Source of the DNA: Planctomycetota bacterium
GTDB taxonomy: Bacteria > Planctomycetota > Phycisphaerae > Phycisphaerales > SM1A02
DNA: 44,337 nucleotides
Assembly: GCA_027622195.1 (NCBI GenBank)
Contig: JAQBZO010000014.1
Location: 1-44,337, forward strand
Direction of reading: 5' to 3'
Position 1 is the stretch's first letter; each line of letters opens with the position of its first letter. The translations under genes and the position numbers were made by a program. Under the pieces are notes generated by a model. It was not told where the DNA came from. It was given only the letters and a program-made list of their open reading frames with translations, and ran no database searches. Shown piece by piece: positions 8,029 through 15,510 of the stretch.

Positions 8029-9078
8029 ATGGCACGCGAGCGATTGGTTGCGGCAGACGAGTCCGCCCACGAGGAAGTGGCGCCGATGCCGACACTTCGC
8101 CCAGAGCGACTCGCTGATTATGTCGGTCAATCGGCGTTGAAGGAGCGACTCTCGATTGCACTCGCTGCAGTAAGGCAGCGTGATGAACCACTCGAACATC
8201 TGCTGCTCCATGGTCCGCCGGGGCTTGGCAAGACAACGCTGGCGCACATCGTCGCGCGGGAGCAGGGGACAAAGGCCTATGTCACGAGTGGTCCCGCTCT
8301 CTCGAAGGCAAGCGATCTGATTGGCACATTGACGCGCATGGAGCCGCGCGATGTCTTGTTCATTGACGAGATTCATCGGCTTCCTCCCGCCGTTGAGGAG
8401 TACATCTACCCAGCGATGGAGGATTTCCGAATCGACTTCACCGTTGATTCTGGGATGCACGCTCGCGTGGTCGCGATCGACCTCAAGCCGTTCACGCTGA
8501 TCGGAGCGACGACGCGTCCTGGCATGCTCTCGCAGCCTCTGCGCGATCGATTCGGACTTCGTCACCATCTTGGTTTTTATCCAGAAGCCGATATCGCAGC
8601 GATCGTCGAGCGCGCCGCAACGCTCTTGGGAGTGAAGTTGCCCGATGCAGCACTCTTGACACTCGCCTCGCGCAGTCGTGGAACTCCGCGCGTGGCACTT
8701 CGACTCCTTCGTCGTGTGCGGGACTTTGCTGAAGTCAAGGCCAAGGGGCGGTTCACCGCGACGACGGTCTCGGACGCGCTTGAACTCGAAGGTGTGGATC
8801 AGCAGGGGCTTGACGCGCTCGACCGCACGTATATGAAGACGATTGCAGGTGTGTACGAAGGCGGCCCCGTTGGCGTGGAAGCGATCGCTGCAACCATGGG
8901 CGAAGATGTTGGTTCGCTCGAGGATGTGGTCGAGCCGTATTTACTGCAGATCGGATTCGTGGCACGCACTCGTCAGGGTCGCTGCCTCACACGCGCAGGC
9001 TGTGCACACATTGGCGCGAAGTGCAAGATCCCGCCGAGCGATCTGCTTTTCGAATCGCAGCCCGATCAAGTGTCCTGA
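8029..9078 (+). CDS. ruvB: Holliday junction branch migration helicase RuvB
   Basis: This 349-residue AAA+ motor drives branch migration at Holliday junctions together with RuvA, which feeds RuvC. Walker A GPPGLGKTT (Lys68), Walker B FIDEIHRL (Asp113, Glu114), sensor I GATTRPG, arginine finger in RDRFG, and the C-terminal winged-helix domain (DRTYMKTI, GPVGVEAIA) are all present. Length is normal. A GGAG sits upstream of ATG 8029. RuvA and RuvC are not in the window. Its last 13 bases overlap the convergent lptD gene. Confidence 0.98.
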   Translation: MARERLVAADESAHEEVAPMPTLRPERLADYVGQSALKERLSIALAAVRQRDEPLEHLLLHGPPGLGKTTLAHIVAREQGTKAYVTSGPALSKASDLIGTLTRMEPRDVLFIDEIHRLPPAVEEYIYPAMEDFRIDFTVDSGMHARVVAIDLKPFTLIGATTRPGMLSQPLRDRFGLRHHLGFYPEADIAAIVERAATLLGVKLPDAALLTLASRSRGTPRVALRLLRRVRDFAEVKAKGRFTATTVSDALELEGVDQQGLDALDRTYMKTIAGVYEGGPVGVEAIAATMGEDVGSLEDVVEPYLLQIGFVARTRQGRCLTRAGCAHIGAKCKIPPSDLLFESQPDQVS

Positions 9079-12000
9079 TTCGGATTGATGCCGATTGTGG
9101 AGCGAGGTTTTCCAGGGAGTCCGATGCGAAGGACGAAACTGATGTTGTACTCGTCTTGAATAGCGTCGTATCCACCCCTGACACCGAAATCCATGTCGGG
9201 GAATTCACGCATGAGCCCAACATTCCATCCTCGGAATTGTTTCGCGAGAAGGTCCCACTGCAGAGACGAATTGAGGTCGTAGGTCTTGCTAATGTCGTAG
9301 ATGAATCCGCCTTGGAGGAACTCGTCATTGGTGTAGGTGTATGTGCTCGCCGTTGCAGGATTGAATGCGTAGATGTACCGATATTCGCCGTACACCGAGA
9401 GGTCGGGCGCTTGTTTCACACTCGCGCCGAATGAGCGTCGTGGGAATCCATCCGAGTTCGCGAACAGTTCATCATCAAAGAGGTACGTGGTGCTGCCGTA
9501 CACCGTGACAGCATCTGACGCTTCGTAGGTCAGAGTGCCATACGCGTGCGATCCTCGTTGACTCAGTTCTGGGCGCCATGAATAGAACGCTGGAGTTGGA
9601 CTCATCCGCCACTGAAGCGCATCGACTCCGGCGTTCGTGTCGTTGCGAGGACCAGATGCGTCCATCCCGTCGAAGACGATGCCCGTGTCGAGCACGACCA
9701 TATCGACGCTGCGCCAATCTCCAGGAGCACCACGCATTGTTTGCAATCGTTGTGTGACTCCGAATTGTGTGACCCAACTTCCGCTGATCGCTTCAATCTC
9801 TTGGTCGTATACGGGACGGTCGTAGGTGGCTCCAGAGTCGTACGCGCTGTAGAGAGTGGAGTACGGTTCGATCACATGACGCAATCGATGAATGTCGAGC
9901 AGGCTGCTTTCAATGCCGTCGTAACTCGTGGTGAGGCGCGAGGAGAGGCGCAATCCGCCACCGAGAAGAGCGCGGGTGTTTCCGTCATTTCCGCCGTAGT
10001 TCGAGAAGTTATCTCCGAAGTAACCAGCGCCGAGTCCAAAGACGAACGGAGCCATGCGAACGCCAGAGAGGTCGAAGGGAAGGGACATTTCTTGGCGAGT
10101 GGTCACGCGCCATCGCAATTCTTGGTCGTATCCAGCGGACTGATAGGCGGAGGCGATGTTGTCGCTTGCACTGAGATTGGTATCCGTGCTGATGGCTTGT
10201 GGATTCAATCCAGATTGTGCGGCCGAAGCATTTTGCAGTTCGAGGTCGATGCCAGCGAGTTGATACTCGTGCGTCCAAGTGACCTGCGACCAAAGATCGT
10301 CGCCGGCGCGTCGATAGATGAGTTCTGGAAGTTTTTGCACCGTATAGGGGCGTGACGCCATCTGCCAACCGGTGCTGACGAAGTCATTCACTGTCCCCTT
10401 GACTTGCATCTGAAGCGACGCGTTGGATCCAGTCTGCTCGAGGAAGGCTGAGGTTTCGTATTCACGTCTCGTGCCGTACTCGCCTTGTCGGAATGTGGCA
10501 GCCCATGCCGCGTCACTGAGGTACGCCATCTGCAGTTGCGAGCGCCATCCTCCGCCGAGGTCTGCGGAATAATCGCCGAGGAGCTCTCCGCGAAACTCTT
10601 GAGGAGCGGTCATGACCAACCCTGCGTATGTCTGTTCGCTGTTGAGTAAGTCATTCCAGCCGTACATGCTGAACGATGCTCGAGAGGAGCCGATGTTTCG
10701 ACCAAGGCGAAGTCCCGCGCCTGCACCGTTCTTGCTGTAGTAGTCCATCGGGAGTGACGCGCTCCAACCATCAGGAACGTCGAGTCCCATCAAGATGAAT
10801 GGATCAAGTTCGGCAGAGACTTCCGTGCCCGTGTACTTCTGCTCGCCTATCGCGAGTCGTCGCAGTGGATACGACTGGGGTGATCCTCGCAATTTGGGCC
10901 AATAGAAAAAAGGCGTTCCTCCCGCGCGAATCGTGACATGTTCCGCTTCGGCCAAGATCGTGGATCCTGTCGGCTCATCTGTTTGTGTCACGAGTGCGTG
11001 AGACGCACCGATGGAAAGGTGCGGTTCTGCAAACTCGCTTGACGAGAGAGTCAGATCGTTCGCTTCCCATTGGTTGGATGCGAGTTGGCGGAGTTCCTTG
11101 GCACGCGCGACGGCGGGCGATCCATCGCGAAAGGTCGATCGAAGAACGGAGTCCACCATGATGGCTCGGTCGGCGATCACATCGTAATAAATGCGTTGTC
11201 CACGAATCGTGTAACTGAAGTCGGTGACCGACACATTTCCTTCGAGGTAAATCCCCTCGACGCTGGATGCATCGACTTGAGTTGTTGACTCGCGGAGCCC
11301 CTTCAGCGAACCTGCTTTGAGAAAGATTACGACTCGATCCGCGACGAGTTGCATCGCGCGCGAGTCCGTGCTCGATCGGATTGGATCCACATCGAGCATG
11401 ACGGCTCCGTCGATGAGAATGGAGTCGGATGACTCTTCGGTCGTCACTTCGTTTCCTGAAAAAGAAATTATGCTTCCTGGAGAAATGATGGGCGTTTTCG
11501 CGGCACCTTGCCTCGCGATCGTGGTTGGTGTCGCGGTTGGAGTTCCCTGTGCCGACTGATCAGCGCTCTGAACAACTCCCTCGCCAACGACGAGCGGAGC
11601 GGGTGGAAGAACTGGGTCGACCTGAATCAGCGGTTGAGTGCGCAGTGTCGAGTCGCCGCCGGCGAGTGCGCGGAGATATCGAACGAGTCGCCGTGTAGCC
11701 GCTTCGACGGATGCGTCTCGCCCCGGAGAGCGATTGAAAACAAGTGGGCAGTCCAACCGAACCTTGCCTCGCGCACTTGCGGTGACGAGAAGATCGGTTC
11801 CCGATGCGCCGAGTCCCGCGCGTCGTGTTGGTTCTCTTGCGACTGGAAACCACACAGCGAGTTGATTGATCAACCCACCCGCGGATGGAACGCGATTGAT
11901 CCACACCACGGCGGTGTCGGCTGTGAAAAAGTAGGAGCCGCACGAAACGCGCACATCACCTTTGAGGAGCAGGCGCTTTGTGTCTCCCGAGGTCCACGCA

Positions 12001-12185
12001 AACGTTTCATTCGCATCGAGTGTGATGTCGCTCTCGACGGGAAGGACGGGGAGGACAAATCCACCCAACGAATCACCATTGATGGCGATCTCTTCGACGA
12101 CTTGAGCGAAGGCATTGGACGCAGTGAGTCCTATTGTGGCGAGCGTGAGCACGAAGACCACAAAAAGGTTGCTTAGTGTGCGCAT
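9066..12185 (-). CDS. lptD: LptD-like outer-membrane LPS assembly protein
   Basis: This large protein (1039 residues) has a Sec signal peptide ending near NAFAQV (about residue 28). Residues of about 40-110 and 240-400 resemble the LptA/OstA beta-jellyroll (FAWTSGDTKRLLLKGDVRVSCG; YLEGNVSVTDFSYTIRGQRIYYD), separated by a low-complexity linker. The remaining 600 residues show alternating aromatic strands of an outer-membrane beta barrel (LPELIYRRAGDDLWSQV, VYGEYRYIYAF), ending in SFVLRIGLPG. The predicted role is insertion of lipopolysaccharide at the cell surface, partnered with LptE. It is longer than E. coli LptD (784 residues), with an apparently duplicated OstA module. The start at ATG 12185 fits the signal peptide. 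Confidence 0.82.
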   Translation of the reverse strand: MRTLSNLFVVFVLTLATIGLTASNAFAQVVEEIAINGDSLGGFVLPVLPVESDITLDANETFAWTSGDTKRLLLKGDVRVSCGSYFFTADTAVVWINRVPSAGGLINQLAVWFPVAREPTRRAGLGASGTDLLVTASARGKVRLDCPLVFNRSPGRDASVEAATRRLVRYLRALAGGDSTLRTQPLIQVDPVLPPAPLVVGEGVVQSADQSAQGTPTATPTTIARQGAAKTPIISPGSIISFSGNEVTTEESSDSILIDGAVMLDVDPIRSSTDSRAMQLVADRVVIFLKAGSLKGLRESTTQVDASSVEGIYLEGNVSVTDFSYTIRGQRIYYDVIADRAIMVDSVLRSTFRDGSPAVARAKELRQLASNQWEANDLTLSSSEFAEPHLSIGASHALVTQTDEPTGSTILAEAEHVTIRAGGTPFFYWPKLRGSPQSYPLRRLAIGEQKYTGTEVSAELDPFILMGLDVPDGWSASLPMDYYSKNGAGAGLRLGRNIGSSRASFSMYGWNDLLNSEQTYAGLVMTAPQEFRGELLGDYSADLGGGWRSQLQMAYLSDAAWAATFRQGEYGTRREYETSAFLEQTGSNASLQMQVKGTVNDFVSTGWQMASRPYTVQKLPELIYRRAGDDLWSQVTWTHEYQLAGIDLELQNASAAQSGLNPQAISTDTNLSASDNIASAYQSAGYDQELRWRVTTRQEMSLPFDLSGVRMAPFVFGLGAGYFGDNFSNYGGNDGNTRALLGGGLRLSSRLTTSYDGIESSLLDIHRLRHVIEPYSTLYSAYDSGATYDRPVYDQEIEAISGSWVTQFGVTQRLQTMRGAPGDWRSVDMVVLDTGIVFDGMDASGPRNDTNAGVDALQWRMSPTPAFYSWRPELSQRGSHAYGTLTYEASDAVTVYGSTTYLFDDELFANSDGFPRRSFGASVKQAPDLSVYGEYRYIYAFNPATASTYTYTNDEFLQGGFIYDISKTYDLNSSLQWDLLAKQFRGWNVGLMREFPDMDFGVRGGYDAIQDEYNISFVLRIGLPGKPRSTIGINPNQDT

Positions 12186-12262
12186 GCTGGGAGGAGAACG
12201 GTCCACCGCGTGGCATCCTACGGGTACTTCTCACAGTCGGCGTGGCTCCGGATCGGGTCAGA

Positions 12263-12268
12263 TATCAT
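12263..12268 (+). promoter_or_regulatory. Putative -10 box (TATCAT) of ribH
   Basis: TATCAT ends 9 bases before the ribH ATG at 12278. No Shine-Dalgarno sequence lies between them (CCCCGACCC), so the mRNA leader would be about 2-3 bases. No clear -35 box is seen. Confidence 0.4.
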
Positions 12269-12277
12269 CCCCGACCC

Positions 12278-12772
12278 ATGTCACGACCTCAAGAGTCGGA
12301 AGGAACAGTCTCGACGATCGCCCACGATGTACGCGTCGCGATCGTTGTGGCTCGTTACCACCGAGCGATTGTGGACGCGCTTCACGCAGGGGCGTCGGAG
12401 CACTTCTTTCACTGCGGCGGAGTGCAATGCAACCTCACTGTGGTGGAAGCTCCTGGAGCCTTTGAGTTACCGTTGCTCGCCCAATCGTGTGCGCAAGCCA
12501 AGGACATTGACGCGGTCGTATGTTTGGGGTGCGTCCTGACAGGTGAGACAAGCCACGACCGATACATCTGCGACGCGGTTGCGCATGGCATCTTGAAGGT
12601 CTCACTCGCGTCGGGGAAGCCGGTCGCGTTTGGCGTACTGACCTGCCAAACAGAGGCGCAGGCGCGCGCGCGCGCTGGTGGAGATCATGGCAACAAGGGA
12701 ATTGAGGCGATGCAGGCAGCGCTCGCTTCACTCCAGTCGATCAAGGTGTTCAAGAGGAATCAAGAATCATGA
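12278..12772 (+). CDS. ribH: 6,7-dimethyl-8-ribityllumazine synthase
   Basis: This 164-residue enzyme condenses 5-amino-6-ribitylaminouracil with 3,4-dihydroxy-2-butanone 4-phosphate, the penultimate step of riboflavin synthesis. Recognisable parts are VVARYHRAIVDAL, the VEAPGAFELPL substrate loop, GETSHDRYICDAVAHG with the catalytic His, and FGVLTCQTEAQARARAGG plus GNKGIEAM. ATG 12278 gives the normal family length; the frame is open further upstream but that part is not conserved in type. It overlaps nusB by 4 bases (ATGA), the common ribH-nusB pairing of bacteria. Confidence 0.97.
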   Translation: MSRPQESEGTVSTIAHDVRVAIVVARYHRAIVDALHAGASEHFFHCGGVQCNLTVVEAPGAFELPLLAQSCAQAKDIDAVVCLGCVLTGETSHDRYICDAVAHGILKVSLASGKPVAFGVLTCQTEAQARARAGGDHGNKGIEAMQAALASLQSIKVFKRNQES

Positions 12773-13182
12773 CTCAGATCAATCGTGCAGCGCGAACATG
12801 CGCTGTGCAGGCACTCTTTCAATTCGATTGCGGTCGGTCGGGCGACCCCGATGCAGTGAGGGCAGCACTGGACCGAGGAGAAAGCCCTGGTTCGAGCGAA
12901 GATCGTCAAGCTGGATTTGACCTCGCTGTCAAGGTCTGGTCGCGCATTGATGACGCCGATGCCGTGATTGCACCCCTGAGTACCGAATGGCCAACGCAGC
13001 GTCAACCGCGCATTGATCGGAATCTGCTTCGCCTTGGTTGGTATGAACTCAAAGTGGATGGCGTTCCAGCAGGAATCTGCATCAATGATGCGGTGGAGAT
13101 CGCGAAGGAGTTTGCCTCTGAAAAGAGCGCGTCATTCGTCAACGCGATTCTTGATCAAATCAATCGCGGTGGAGCGCAGTAA
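12769..13182 (+). CDS. nusB: Transcription antitermination factor NusB
   Basis: NusB here has 137 residues, a normal size. It is all-helical and binds boxA RNA with S10 to allow antitermination in rRNA operons. Visible motifs are the N-terminal ARTCAVQALFQFD and the C-terminal IDRNLLRLGWYEL, INDAVEIAKEFASEKSASFVNAILD. It starts by ATGA overlap with ribH and its stop TAA shares a base with the ftsY start (TAATG), so the three genes are translationally coupled. Confidence 0.96.
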   Translation: MTQINRAARTCAVQALFQFDCGRSGDPDAVRAALDRGESPGSSEDRQAGFDLAVKVWSRIDDADAVIAPLSTEWPTQRQPRIDRNLLRLGWYELKVDGVPAGICINDAVEIAKEFASEKSASFVNAILDQINRGGAQ

Positions 13183-14102
13183 TGTTCAAGAAGGCGTGGG
13201 AGGTCGTTCGCCGCGGTTTTGCGAGGACGGCCAGCGTGTTGGGAAGTGGGCTCCATTCGCTGCTGCACGGACGCGATCTCGATAGCGCCACCATTGATGA
13301 CATCGAGCGGCTTCTGATCGCGGCGGATGTCGGGGTCAAGGGGGCACGCGAGATCGTCGCAAGTCTTCGCGACGAGTTCGCAGCGGGTCGCATTGTCAAG
13401 GGGGAGGATGCGCTCTCGCACCTCAAGCGCACCGTCAAGGCGCGTTGGGGAATGGAATCGTCGTCGATTCGTTTTTCATCCACCAATCCCACCGTTGTTC
13501 TCGTCGTCGGAGTGAACGGAGTCGGCAAGACCACGAGCGTCGCCAAAATCGCGCACTCGATTCAAAAGTCTGGGAAGTCGGTTTTGCTGTGCGCCGCCGA
13601 CACGTTTCGTGCCGGTGCTGTCGCGCAACTCGCGATCTGGGCTGACCGCATTGGAGTTGAACTCATTCGAGGCCCCGACGGCGCCGATCCTGCCTCGGTC
13701 GTTTTTGATGCGGCGGATGCAGCGGTTGCGAGAAAAGTAGATGTGCTCATCGTTGATACCGCGGGACGATTGCACACCCAAGATCACTTGATGCGACAAC
13801 TTGCCAAGTTGAAAGATGTCATTGCTCGAAGGATTCCAGGCGCTCCGCACGAAACATTGCTTGTGATCGATGCCACGAGCGGACAAAACGCGATTCGCCA
13901 GGCGGAGTTGTTTTCGAAGGCTGCCGAGGTGACAGGGCTCTTCCTCTCAAAACTCGATGGGACCGCAAAGGGCGGTGTCGTCCTCGCCATTCACGACGAG
14001 CTACGAATCCCCGTCAAATTGGTGGGAACAGGCGAGACTCCAGAGGATGTGCAACCCTTCGATCCTGACGCGTTCGTCGAAGCGATGTTCGCAGAAAAGT
14101 AG
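13182..14102 (+). CDS. ftsY: Signal recognition particle receptor FtsY
   Basis: This 306-residue SRP-family GTPase docks SRP-ribosome complexes at the membrane. The NG domain is complete: N-domain helices, G1 GVNGVGKTTS (110-119), ADTFRAGAVAQL, G3 DTAGR (192-196), G4-like SKLDGTAKGG and the closing GTGETPEDVQPFDPDAFVEAMF. The acidic A domain found in E. coli FtsY is missing. A short amphipathic, Arg/Lys-rich N-terminus (MFKKAWEVVRRGFART) probably mediates membrane contact. It is the third gene of the ribH-nusB-ftsY operon. Confidence 0.97.
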   Translation: MFKKAWEVVRRGFARTASVLGSGLHSLLHGRDLDSATIDDIERLLIAADVGVKGAREIVASLRDEFAAGRIVKGEDALSHLKRTVKARWGMESSSIRFSSTNPTVVLVVGVNGVGKTTSVAKIAHSIQKSGKSVLLCAADTFRAGAVAQLAIWADRIGVELIRGPDGADPASVVFDAADAAVARKVDVLIVDTAGRLHTQDHLMRQLAKLKDVIARRIPGAPHETLLVIDATSGQNAIRQAELFSKAAEVTGLFLSKLDGTAKGGVVLAIHDELRIPVKLVGTGETPEDVQPFDPDAFVEAMFAEK

Positions 14103-14133
14103 TGGAGACGAGCTGAGTTGTTGGGAATGGCCC

Positions 14134-14139
14134 TACAAT
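14134..14139 (+). promoter_or_regulatory. Putative -10 box (TACAAT), leaderless start
   Basis: TACAAT is followed by exactly 6 bases (GGCACC) and the ATG at 14146. It is near the -10 consensus. No Shine-Dalgarno site is present, so transcription would begin at or next to the start codon. No clear -35 box is seen at 16-18 bases. Confidence 0.5.
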
Positions 14140-14145
14140 GGCACC

Positions 14146-14778
14146 ATGCGTCTGCGTCTACGAAGTGCATTTACACTCATTGAAATGGTGGTGGTGATCG
14201 GCATCATTTCCACACTGATGGGGATTCTGATCCCTGTTGTGTCGAGCGTGCGATTCGAGAGCCGCAATACGCAGTGCCTCTCGAATCTCAAACAGAATTG
14301 GACTGTGATTGACGGGTGGGTGACCTCGCACAAAGATCAATTGCCGATGTGCGAGTTTCTTCCCGCGATCGGTCCTGTTGGACCTGAGGGTGGGTTGCCG
14401 CAAAAGCTGGATAGCCGGCTTCCGAAAGAGAGTTCAACTTGGTTGTGCCCAGCCGATTTTGATGAGGACTCGGTGTCGACGGGCACGAGTTACATGTACT
14501 TACCTGGACTCATTCGATTCGTTCCGCAGATTCAACTCGAGGTATTCCAGGTGCTCGCCGCGCAACTGTCACTTTCGGATGCGCAGCGGACGCGATTGCG
14601 TGACGATTTAGAGAGTCGACTCTCGACACGCTTCTACGAGTTAGACACGCAGCGGGTCTTCCCGTTGCTTCTTGATTCGCAGGACCGTCATCCTGGGGCG
14701 CGACCACCTCGGAACGGAGTTTTCATGGATGGCAGCACGGGCGAAGCGACGCTCGATGAAGCGGTCCCAGAAGGATGA
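14146..14778 (+). CDS. Type II/IV pseudopilin-like protein (prepilin-type N-terminal methylation domain)
   Basis: This 210-residue protein begins with a prepilin leader and class III signal: MRLRLRSAFTLIEMVVVIGIIS. A hydrophobic helix follows, with Glu at position 5 of the mature form. The remainder is a secreted domain with an WLCPADFDED cysteine segment and a long SLSDAQRTRLRDDLESR helix, not assigned to a known pilin. The C-terminal NGVFMDGSTGEATLDEA resembles the H-X-G-DG endings of planctomycete DUF1559-type proteins. Cleavage by a prepilin peptidase is expected (not in the window). The stop overlaps the next gene start (ATGA). Confidence 0.82.
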   Translation: MRLRLRSAFTLIEMVVVIGIISTLMGILIPVVSSVRFESRNTQCLSNLKQNWTVIDGWVTSHKDQLPMCEFLPAIGPVGPEGGLPQKLDSRLPKESSTWLCPADFDEDSVSTGTSYMYLPGLIRFVPQIQLEVFQVLAAQLSLSDAQRTRLRDDLESRLSTRFYELDTQRVFPLLLDSQDRHPGARPPRNGVFMDGSTGEATLDEAVPEG

Positions 14779-15479
14779 ACACGATGAACTTCATTCAAGA
14801 ATGCATGTCCAGTCGTCGAGCGCAAGGGTCACTCGCAACTGCGTTGCTCATTGCAGTGTGCCTGACCGGTGGAATCTGGTGGTGGAATGCTCGGTGGCGT
14901 CCGCCGCCATCGATCTTCGATTGTCCTGTCGACAATGTGCTGAGCTATCTCACCCGCGATGACTTCAATGCGCTTCCGCTCAAGGATCGAATCGAATACA
15001 TGATGCAGTTTGCGGATCGATTCCGAGGTCTCAAAGCGGGAGAAAGTGCGTCGATGGCTGCATTCCTCGCGGGGGTCACTGGTCCCACGCGCAAACAGAT
15101 GACACAGAACATGCGCATCTTGGCGAAGGATGTACTTGCCGAAGGTGCATCGACCTACCTCACCTTGGATGAGAAAGATCGCAAGACGTACATCGACAAG
15201 TGGACTTGCGATTGGATTCGTTTCGCGGAGCGTGCCGCGACGGGAAACGAGAGTAAAAAAACCGACACTGAGATTCTCAAGGGTATCGAGAAGCAGGCGA
15301 GTCGCGACACCAATCGTGTGAAGGAATTGGGAGAGATTCCAGGACTTGACTCTGATGGTGCGATGGCATTCCTCGGCTTCTTTCACACTCAAGTGGAGGG
15401 AACTGCATCGCCGCGTGAGCAAGGTCAAATTGCGCGCTTTCTCGATGATGTGCGTGGTCACTACTCGCCTGTGTTCTGA
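14775..15479 (+). CDS. Single-pass membrane protein, unknown function
   Basis: This 234-residue protein is not recognised. It has one transmembrane helix at about residues 19-37 (LATALLIAVCLTGGIWWW), then a soluble, mostly helical domain of about 195 residues with many charged residues (DRIEYMMQFADRFRGL, YLTLDEKDRKTYIDKW). No catalytic motif is visible. It overlaps the pseudopilin-like gene by 4 bases, so it may work with it, for example as part of a secretion or pilus machine (inference). Confidence 0.7.
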   Translation: MNTMNFIQECMSSRRAQGSLATALLIAVCLTGGIWWWNARWRPPPSIFDCPVDNVLSYLTRDDFNALPLKDRIEYMMQFADRFRGLKAGESASMAAFLAGVTGPTRKQMTQNMRILAKDVLAEGASTYLTLDEKDRKTYIDKWTCDWIRFAERAATGNESKKTDTEILKGIEKQASRDTNRVKELGEIPGLDSDGAMAFLGFFHTQVEGTASPREQGQIARFLDDVRGHYSPVF

Positions 15480-15510
15480 CTCGTTCTGACTTGCTCTGGA
15501 CTGTGCGATC

